Of a stretch of DNA of 5,355 bases, positions 1-4,911 are shown piece by piece (positions within the stretch are counted from its first letter, which is position 1; the number at the start of each line of letters is the position of its first letter). The DNA is from Chloroflexota bacterium (GTDB lineage: Bacteria > Chloroflexota > Dehalococcoidia > Bin125), in the NCBI GenBank assembly GCA_026705105.1, contig JAPPBK010000258.1:1-5355 (forward strand), written 5' to 3'. The position numbers and the translations under genes are program-made. The notes under the pieces are model-generated. The model made no database searches. It saw only the letters and a program-made list of their open reading frames with translations, and was not told the origin of the DNA.

Positions 1-27
1 AAAGAGCGAAACAGACTTGTCTTCCAT
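1..27 (-). CDS. Start of a divergent minus-strand gene, truncated by the window edge
   Basis: Only nine codons are visible, reading MEDKSVSLF, and the rest lies beyond the left edge. The case for a real start is the ATG at 27-25 preceded by GGAGG (39-35) with a 7-nt spacer, the best-placed Shine-Dalgarno sequence in the window. A TTGACA-type promoter candidate lies further upstream on the same strand. The gene diverges from the phosphohexomutase at 171. Nine residues cannot identify a family. A polar start followed by a hydrophobic beta-strand-like VSLF is compatible with many folds, including family 2 glycosyltransferases, but that is a guess. It could also be a chance ATG next to a purine-rich stretch. 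Confidence 0.5.
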
Positions 28-34
28 CTGGAAT

Positions 35-39
35 CCTCC
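35..39 (-). promoter_or_regulatory. Strong Shine-Dalgarno sequence for the minus-strand gene starting at 27
   Basis: The minus strand reads GGAGG, then seven bases, then ATG at 27. Core and spacing are near optimal. This site decides the start call for the truncated gene, because the coding part in view is too short to judge by itself. Confidence 0.55.
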
Positions 40-59
40 AGGAACACGCACGCTTCAAA

Positions 60-84
60 GTGCCCGCCGAGCATGCGGGCGCAC
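60..84. other. GC-rich hairpin in the divergent intergenic region
   Basis: GCCCGC (62-67) pairs perfectly with GCGGGC (75-80) around a 7-nt loop. G60-C84 and T61-A83 can extend it across a two-base bulge. No T-tract follows on either strand, so a classic intrinsic terminator is unlikely. If the minus-strand promoter candidate is real, this hairpin falls at the start of the 5' leader of the gene starting at 27. It could also be a chance structure in GC-rich DNA. Confidence 0.3.
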
Positions 85-90
85 CTACAG

Positions 91-120
91 AGGCTATGAG
101 TCACCCGCGATCAGTGTCAA
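91..120 (-). promoter_or_regulatory. Candidate sigma70-type promoter for the divergent minus-strand gene
   Basis: On the minus strand a perfect TTGACA (120-115) is followed, after 18 bases, by TAGCCT (96-91). The latter keeps the three most conserved -10 positions (T, A and final T). Transcription would start near 84, leaving a leader of about 57 nt before the ATG at 27. The -10 match is weak, so this is tentative. I found no comparable promoter facing the mutase at 171. Confidence 0.3.
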
Positions 121-170
121 TCGACGACTCCGTCCCCGTCCCGCTGCCGAGCCAAGCCTAGAGTGATTCC

Positions 171-1610
171 ATGCCCAGCCGTGAGATTCCCGCCGAGATC
201 GTCCGCGCCTACGACATTCGCGGCACGACGCCCGATCAGATTGACGCCGAAGTCGCGCGACGAGTGGGAAACGGGTTCGCGCAGTGGCTGCTGGACCGCG
301 GCGCGACGGCCCTGGTCGTCGGCCACGACACGCGCGAGAGCTCGCCGGAGTTGTACGAGGCCGCCATCGAGGGTGCGCTCCGCGCCGGCATCGATGTGTA
401 CGCCGCCGGACTCGCTCCGACGCCGGTGATCGGCTGGGCCGTCGACCGGGAGGGGCTGGGCGGAGGGTTGGTTGTCACCGCGAGCCACAACCCGCCGGAG
501 TACAACGGCTTCAAGCTGCTGGCCGAAGGCGCGCAGCCACTATTGCCCGAAGAGATCCAGCACGTCGCCCGCCACGGTCCGGCAGTCGCCGCCAGCTTGG
601 GAACGCGCCGCGAGTTCGACGCAGTCGATCCGTACTTGAAGATGCTGCAACAGCGTTTCGGTGAGACCAGCGCATGTGCCGTCGCCGTCGATCCCGGCAA
701 CGGCGCCACCGCACTGACCGCGCCTCAGGCGTTGATTGACGCGGGCGCGCGGGTCCACGCGATCCGAAGCACGGCCAGACCGACGAGACACATTGCCGCC
801 GACCCGCAGAACCCGGAGACGATGCGTGAGTTGGCGCGCGTCGTGCGGGCGATGAACGCCGACCTCGGTATCGCCTGGGACGGCGATGGTGACCGGATCG
901 GCGTGCTCGACCATCTCGGCCGGCGCTACGAGGCGGACTGGTTGACGGCGGTACTGGCGCGTCCGCTGCTGTCACGGCGTCCGGGCTCCGAGGTGCTGCT
1001 CGACATGAAGACCAGCAGCAGCGCGATCGAGGACATCAGGCGTCACGGCGGACATCCGCTGACGGCGAAAACCGGTTACTCCTTCTTTCGCCGCATGATG
1101 CGCGAACAGCAAATCGCGTTCGGCGGCGAAACCAGCGGACACATCATGTTCGGACCCGGGTATCGAGCGGGCGAGGGCGCGCCCTGGATCGATGACGGCG
1201 TCTACGCCGCCTGCGCGCTTGTCGCACATCTCACCTCAAGCGGACGAACATTGGCCGAGGAGATGTCGGCGATCGAACCCCGTCCGATCTCACCCGAACT
1301 GCGCCTGCCCTGTCCCGACGATGACAAGTCACGCGTTTCGAGCGCCCTCGGCGACTGGTTCGCCGAGCGCTATCCCCAGGCGGAGATTGACCGCAGCGAC
1401 GGGGCTCGCGTCCACTTGCCCGATGGCTGGCTGCACGCGCGAGCCTCCAACACCGCCCCGGCACTGAGCCTGCGCTTCGAATCCCACAGTGAGTCCGGCT
1501 ACCGTCGGCTGGCAGAGCAGCTTGAGCTTGCGCTCTCGCGTCACCCGGAAGTTGACGGAATCGAACAGCTTCAACGTCCGCCGATCATTGGGCCGCAGAC
1601 GCTCATTTGA
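171..1610 (+). CDS. Phosphomannomutase/phosphoglucomutase family protein (paralog 1)
   Basis: This 479-residue protein is an alpha-D-phosphohexomutase of the AlgC/ManB type, whose bacterial members are usually about 450-480 residues. The family moves phosphate between C6 and C1 of mannose or glucose phosphates in the cytoplasm, feeding GDP-mannose, UDP-glucose and surface glycans. Visible landmarks in order are RAYDIRG (12-18), the catalytic phosphoserine loop TASHNP (103-108, Ser105), the metal loop DGDGDR (237-242), the sugar-recognition loop GETSGH (319-324) and the phosphate-binding loop RASNT (424-428). All four domains appear complete. One oddity is Tyr303 in a KTGY context where AlgC has His308 in KTGH. 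The start is the first ATG after an in-frame TAG at 159-161, and the Shine-Dalgarno sequence is weak. The stop overlaps the convergent gene by 8 bp. Family assignment is firm; the substrate (mannose, glucose or both) is inferred. Confidence 0.95.
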   Translation: MPSREIPAEIVRAYDIRGTTPDQIDAEVARRVGNGFAQWLLDRGATALVVGHDTRESSPELYEAAIEGALRAGIDVYAAGLAPTPVIGWAVDREGLGGGLVVTASHNPPEYNGFKLLAEGAQPLLPEEIQHVARHGPAVAASLGTRREFDAVDPYLKMLQQRFGETSACAVAVDPGNGATALTAPQALIDAGARVHAIRSTARPTRHIAADPQNPETMRELARVVRAMNADLGIAWDGDGDRIGVLDHLGRRYEADWLTAVLARPLLSRRPGSEVLLDMKTSSSAIEDIRRHGGHPLTAKTGYSFFRRMMREQQIAFGGETSGHIMFGPGYRAGEGAPWIDDGVYAACALVAHLTSSGRTLAEEMSAIEPRPISPELRLPCPDDDKSRVSSALGDWFAERYPQAEIDRSDGARVHLPDGWLHARASNTAPALSLRFESHSESGYRRLAEQLELALSRHPEVDGIEQLQRPPIIGPQTLI

Positions 1611-2304
1611 TGTGCAGCTGCAGACCAAGCCGGTCTGCCAGACTGCGGGTCTCCGGCGGCGGATCCGCTTCCAGAACGAGCATTGCCCGCACCACGCGCT
1701 GGAGTCCGTCGAGCGATTGTTCGGCCTCGAGCACCGCGCGCAGCTTGATCAGCGCGAATAGGGCTAGCTGCAGCTCGTGCACTTCCGCGCCGCGCGGCCG
1801 GACCTCGACGATCAGCGCGTCCGACCCGCCGATGAAGGCGACATCGGACTCGTCCCCGGACGGAAACCAGCGTTCGGTCACGCCGACCGCATCAGCGGGA
1901 GCGCCGAGCAACTCACCGTTCGCAGCGGCCCATTCCTTGAGCGCGCGATGCGCCGAACTCTCCGCCGTGCCGGACCTGGTCTTGGTCGCCGGCAGACCGA
2001 AGGCGTAGATACCCGCCGAGACCCAGTCATAGCCCTGCAGCGCATCCAGCTCTTCCGGCGTCGCGCCACTGAGCAGCGAACGCAAATCGGGCGCGTCCGA
2101 GTAGGACGCGACTAAGCGGTTCTGCATTGCTTCCGCAACCGACGAGAGGCCGTGCGCTTGGGCAGGTTCGGGCAGGCGCGCACGAGCCAAGTCGGCGTCG
2201 GCCAGTTCGCCCTTGCGAGCGCACTTGGTGAGATAGCGATAGAGCGCCCGTTGCGCGTCGATTGCGGAGACCGACTCAGTCATGGTCGTAGGGTATTGAT
2301 CCAT
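1603..2304 (-). CDS. Uncharacterised protein with a PD-(D/E)XK nuclease-like C-terminal domain, motif altered
   Basis: This 233-residue protein has no name I recognise. Residues 1-110 look mostly helical and charged. From 115 on, the predicted order matches a restriction-endonuclease-like core: a helix with Glu117 and His119; a strand leading into SGDESDV (149-155, Asp154); a strand ending in VEVR (166-169, Glu167); a long helix (175-196); a strand MLVLEAD (208-214); and a final helix and strand. Related uncharacterised nuclease-like proteins, as I recall them, have EVK plus a downstream FQ..KY motif. Here Lys is replaced by Arg169 and the Gln position reads Ala, so activity may be lost or changed. 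There are no signal peptide or membrane segments. The gene lies antisense between two mutase genes, overlapping one by 8 bp and sharing CATG with the other's start. An ATG at 2283 (226 residues) is an alternative start; neither has a good Shine-Dalgarno sequence. The coding call is fairly firm, the fold is inference. Confidence 0.8.
   Translation of the reverse strand: MDQYPTTMTESVSAIDAQRALYRYLTKCARKGELADADLARARLPEPAQAHGLSSVAEAMQNRLVASYSDAPDLRSLLSGATPEELDALQGYDWVSAGIYAFGLPATKTRSGTAESSAHRALKEWAAANGELLGAPADAVGVTERWFPSGDESDVAFIGGSDALIVEVRPRGAEVHELQLALFALIKLRAVLEAEQSLDGLQRVVRAMLVLEADPPPETRSLADRLGLQLHIK
1620..1638. terminator. Hairpin just past the end of paralog 1 (possible terminator)
   Basis: GCAGACC (1620-1626) and GGTCTGC (1632-1638) form a perfect 7-bp stem with a 5-nt loop, ten bases after the mutase stop. 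No T-run follows in either direction, so it is not a textbook terminator. It lies in the last codons of the minus-strand gene and may be a by-product of coding. It could still slow or stabilise the ends of the two converging transcripts. Confidence 0.25.
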
Positions 2305-2305
2305 G
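2302..2305. other. Shared CATG: overlapping divergent start codons
   Basis: The plus-strand mutase ATG occupies 2303-2305 and the longest minus-strand reading frame starts with ATG at 2304-2302, so the two start codons use the two strands of one CATG palindrome. A weak AGGG (2290-2293) precedes the plus-strand ATG by nine bases. If the minus gene instead starts at 2283, the two genes are 19 bp apart. Either way, each gene's promoter must lie inside its neighbour's coding sequence, or the mutase must be transcribed from further upstream. Confidence 0.5.
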
Positions 2306-3730
2306 ATTGAATCGCCGTTCCCCCGCGAAATCTTTCGCGCCTACGACATTCGCGGCCGCGCGCTCGGCGCCCATGCGTCGCTCACGCCCGACCTGGCGAT
2401 GCGTATTGCCACGGCATTTGCCGGACTGGTCGATTCGGCGGAGCGAGTCGTGGTCGGCGGTGATTGCCGACCGACCACGCCAGCGTTGCAGCAGGCCGCG
2501 ATCGCGGGATTGCTTGATGCCGGCCTGGATGTCGTCGACATCGGCCGCGCGCCGTCGCCGCTCGTCTACTGGGCAACGGCGCAACTCACCCAGAAGCGTG
2601 CCACCGCCGGACTGGTTGTCACCGCCTCCCACAATCCCGCCGAGGACAACGGCATCAAGCTGCTGCACACCGACGCCATGCCGTTCTCGCCGGACGACAT
2701 ACAGGCGGTCGCGGACCGAATGGTGTCCGGCGTGCGTGTCGGCCCGCGTCAAGGCGACCGCAGCCTGTGGAGTCCGCGGACCGACTACGTGCGCAGCCTG
2801 GCCGAATCGTTTCCCGCGCGGCGGCCGCTGCGGGTCGCGATCGATCCCGGCAACGGCGTCTCGACGGTGACGGCGGGTCCCGCATTGCGGGCAATCGGCT
2901 GCGAGGTGATTGCGATCAACGACGATCCGGAAGAGCCCGATCCACCGCATCCCGCCGACCCGCAGCACGCCGGCAACGTGGCCCAACTCGCGCAGTTCGT
3001 CGCAGAATCCGGAGCCGACCTTGGCTTCGCCTTCGACGGCGACGGCGACCGCCTGGGGCTGGTCGACCGGCGCGGCCGACGCGCCACGCCCGACCAGGTG
3101 CTCGCGCTGCTGGCCGAGGATTGGCTGGCGCAGCATCCCGGAGCCGACATCCACGTCGACGTCAAGACCTCGCAGGCGGTGATTGACCACATCACACACA
3201 TGGGCGGTCGGGCGCGCTTCGGACCGGTTGGCCACTCGCTCGGCAAGTTCGCGATGCGGGAGCGGGCGATCGATTTCGGCGGCGAGGCGTCGACGCACTA
3301 CTACTACCGGATCGACGATCCGCCGCACATCACCGACGACGCCGTGAGCACCGCCTGCCGAATCGCGCAGCTCGCTTCGGCCACCGATCTGGAATCGCGG
3401 CTCGACCGCATCCCGCGCTATCGCATCTCGCCCGAGGTCAAGATTCCCTGCCCCGACGTTCGCAAGCACGCAGTCGCGGACACGATTATCGAGGACGCCC
3501 GGCGCATCTGGCCCGTCAATGACATCGACGGGGCGCGCGTCGACCTGTCGGACGAGGCGGACGGAGCCTGGTGTCTGATTCGCGCCTCGAACACGACGCC
3601 GGTCCTGACGGTCTTGATCGAAGCGCGTACGGATCGGGAGTATCAACAGGTTCGAGCGCTAACCGCCGGCATCCTGACTGAGCAGGGACTCGATCCCTCG
3701 GCGCTGGTCAGTCAGCCGCCGCTTGCGTAG
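2303..3730 (+). CDS. Phosphomannomutase/phosphoglucomutase family protein (paralog 2)
   Basis: This is a second complete alpha-D-phosphohexomutase of 475 residues, clearly paralogous to the one at 171. Landmarks are FRAYDIRG (11-18), the phosphoserine loop TASHNP (107-112, Ser109), the metal loop DGDGDR (245-250) and the phosphate-binding loop RASNTTP (428-434). It keeps GHS with His311, matching AlgC His308, which paralog 1 lacks. Its sugar-recognition loop is altered, reading GEASTH (327-332) where the family pattern is GExSGH, and it is followed by YYY. The DDG that normally follows is replaced by TDDAV (344-348). This points to a different substrate preference from paralog 1 while chemistry is kept. 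Both paralogs share ISPE followed by PCPD near residues 375-385. The ATG at 2303 has only a weak AGGG ribosome site and overlaps the divergent gene's start. The family is firm; the exact sugar phosphate is unknown. Confidence 0.94.
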   Translation: MIESPFPREIFRAYDIRGRALGAHASLTPDLAMRIATAFAGLVDSAERVVVGGDCRPTTPALQQAAIAGLLDAGLDVVDIGRAPSPLVYWATAQLTQKRATAGLVVTASHNPAEDNGIKLLHTDAMPFSPDDIQAVADRMVSGVRVGPRQGDRSLWSPRTDYVRSLAESFPARRPLRVAIDPGNGVSTVTAGPALRAIGCEVIAINDDPEEPDPPHPADPQHAGNVAQLAQFVAESGADLGFAFDGDGDRLGLVDRRGRRATPDQVLALLAEDWLAQHPGADIHVDVKTSQAVIDHITHMGGRARFGPVGHSLGKFAMRERAIDFGGEASTHYYYRIDDPPHITDDAVSTACRIAQLASATDLESRLDRIPRYRISPEVKIPCPDVRKHAVADTIIEDARRIWPVNDIDGARVDLSDEADGAWCLIRASNTTPVLTVLIEARTDREYQQVRALTAGILTEQGLDPSALVSQPPLA

Positions 3731-3758
3731 ATCCCGAACGTGAGTCGCCGTTCAGCGC

Positions 3759-4847
3759 TCAGGACGGGACCCCCTCAGCCCCCGTTCGGGCCGGGGGCAG
3801 ACTCTTCGGCAGCTCCCCTTGCGAGGGGGAGCGTTGAGATAGTTCAAACACGTCGGCGAGCAACTCGTAGGACCGAATTCTCGCTGCGAAGTCATACGTG
3901 ATCGTCAACACGACGAACTCGTCCACGTCGTAGGCCACGGCAAGCTGTTCCAGCTTCTCGCGCACTCGCTGCGGTGACCCGTGGATGCTCCGATTCTGCA
4001 TGTAACCGATGTAGTCGAGTTCCGGCTGCGAGTAAGGGAAGTTGAGCGCCTCTTCGACCGAGGGAATCCCGCCGCGCGCGCCGCGATTGCCCTTGATCCG
4101 CCAGCACCAGCGGCTCCAGCAGAGCTGCTCCGCCTCTTCGTCGGTCTCTGCGACGGTGACGGAGACGCCCAGCGAGGCCCGCGGTTCGGGGCTGACCGGC
4201 GAAGGCTGAAAGCGTTCGCGGTACTTGCGCACGACCTGCTCGCCGCCCTCGGGCGAGATGAAGTGGGCGAAGCAGTGCGACCAACCCAGCTCGGCGGCGA
4301 CATGGCCGCCGTAGTGCGACGAACCCAGCAGCCACAACTCGGGCATCGGCGCGTTGGGCGGCGAGGCGCGCACGTCGCGGTACTGGTGGTCGTGCGGCAG
4401 GTCGTCCGCCAGCCAGCCGTAGAGGTCGAGCAATTGCTCGGGGAAGTGGTCGATCCCGAGCGCGCCCGGTCCGTGCACCAACGCCCGCGCCGTGCGACCG
4501 TCGGAGCCCGGCGCGCGTCCGACTCCGAGGTCGATCCGACCGGGAAACTGGGTCGTGATCGTGCGGAAGTTCTCGGCCACTTTGAGCGAGCTGTAGTGCG
4601 GCAGCATGACGCCGCCGGAGCCGACGCGAATCGTCGACGTCCGCGCCGCTACCTGGGGAATCAGGATCTCCGGCGAGGAACAGGCCAGTGAACCGGCATT
4701 GTGGTGTTCTGCCAGCCAGTAGCGCGAGTAGCCCAGCCGGTCCGTCGTCTCGGCCAGCTCGAAGGTCTCGGAGATCGCGTCGGCCGCCGTCCCGCCGTCG
4801 CGGATCGGGATCTGATCGAGCACGCCGAGGCGGATCTCCGGTGACAT
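3759..4847 (-). CDS. LLM-class (luciferase-like) flavin-dependent oxidoreductase
   Basis: This 362-residue protein belongs to the bacterial luciferase-like flavin monooxygenase family, in the subgroup that includes E. coli YhbW (often labelled luciferase family oxidoreductase, group 1). Such proteins are soluble TIM barrels using reduced flavin; substrates in this subgroup are mostly unknown. Diagnostic segments are LGVLDQIPIR (7-16), YWLAEHHN (43-50), RVGSGGVMLPHYSSLKVAE (74-92), FPGRIDLGVGRAPGSD (101-116), LLGSSHYGGHVAAELG (173-188) and HGSPQRVREKLEQL (289-302). The family body ends near the RSYELLADVF segment (325-334). The remaining 28 or so residues are Pro-, Ser- and Gly-rich and are encoded mostly by the palindromic repeat at 3767-3832. 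An in-frame TAG at 4859-4857 makes the ATG at 4847 the first possible start, yet the strong Shine-Dalgarno sequence is 20 nt away. It converges on mutase paralog 2, with no evident shared pathway. Confidence 0.93.
   Translation of the reverse strand: MSPEIRLGVLDQIPIRDGGTAADAISETFELAETTDRLGYSRYWLAEHHNAGSLACSSPEILIPQVAARTSTIRVGSGGVMLPHYSSLKVAENFRTITTQFPGRIDLGVGRAPGSDGRTARALVHGPGALGIDHFPEQLLDLYGWLADDLPHDHQYRDVRASPPNAPMPELWLLGSSHYGGHVAAELGWSHCFAHFISPEGGEQVVRKYRERFQPSPVSPEPRASLGVSVTVAETDEEAEQLCWSRWCWRIKGNRGARGGIPSVEEALNFPYSQPELDYIGYMQNRSIHGSPQRVREKLEQLAVAYDVDEFVVLTITYDFAARIRSYELLADVFELSQRSPSQGELPKSLPPARTGAEGVPS
3767..3832. repeat. Double-hairpin palindromic repeat at the convergent gene junction
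   Basis: Two strong hairpins stand side by side. GCCCCCG (3778-3784) pairs with CGGGGGC (3792-3798), and GCTCCCC (3812-3818) with GGGGAGC (3826-3832), each a 7-bp stem with a 7-nt loop. With the flanking CCCCCTCAG and CAGCTCCCC blocks, the layout resembles REP-like intergenic repeats that I recall from many bacterial genomes. Only one copy is visible, so calling it a repeat rests on that resemblance. It sits 36 bp after the stop of mutase paralog 2 and inside the last codons of the convergent oxidoreductase. It may also act as a transcription barrier for both genes, although no T-run follows. Confidence 0.55.
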
Positions 4848-4867
4848 GGGGTCAGCCTACAACCGGT

Positions 4868-4879
4868 CCCTCCACCTCC
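4868..4879 (-). promoter_or_regulatory. Strong but displaced Shine-Dalgarno-like sequence
   Basis: The minus strand reads GGAGGTGGAGGG, containing a full match to the 16S anti-Shine-Dalgarno sequence (GGAGGTG). It ends 20 nt before the oxidoreductase ATG at 4847, which is too far for normal use. Six bases after its second GGAGG lies TTG (4862-4860), immediately followed by the in-frame stop TAG (4859-4857). The ATG itself has only a weak AGG eight bases upstream. The sequence could be a standby site or may not be used. Confidence 0.4.
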
Positions 4880-4892
4880 GCCGCCAGAATCA

Positions 4893-4911
4893 AGGCAACC
4901 AGGAGTTGCTT
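4893..4911 (-). terminator. Weak hairpin after the truncated right-edge gene
   Basis: GCAAC (4895-4899) pairs with GTTGC (4905-4909) around five bases, extended by a G-U and an A-T pair. It begins at the stop codon of the gene read from the right edge. The tail on the minus strand is only slightly T-rich, so termination would be weak. The two minus-strand genes flanking it, 63 bp apart, might be co-transcribed. Confidence 0.22.

Noticed and set aside
1..170. Plus-strand frames open from the left edge as the tail of an upstream gene
   Set aside because: All three plus frames are open over this short stretch and none gives recognisable protein, while the minus strand has a well-formed start signal.
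1607..2115. Plus-strand frames opposite the nuclease-like gene
   Set aside because: They are short and Arg/Ser-rich. The minus-strand frame spans the whole gap between the mutases and gives a protein with a coherent predicted fold, so it is the better call.
1603..2304. Calling the nuclease-like gene part of a restriction-modification or other defence system
   Set aside because: No methyltransferase, helicase, toxin or antitoxin gene is next to it, and the catalytic Lys is absent. The neighbours are metabolic genes.
2276..3646. A 456-codon open frame on the minus strand opposite mutase paralog 2
   Set aside because: It mirrors a gene with clear family motifs, its translation is dominated by Arg, Val, Asp and Gly with no recognisable domain, and long antisense open frames are expected at this G+C.
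3981..4691. A 236-codon plus-strand frame opposite the flavin oxidoreductase
   Set aside because: The opposite strand encodes a well-conserved luciferase-like protein. This frame is Arg/Ala/Val-rich without motifs and is a shadow.
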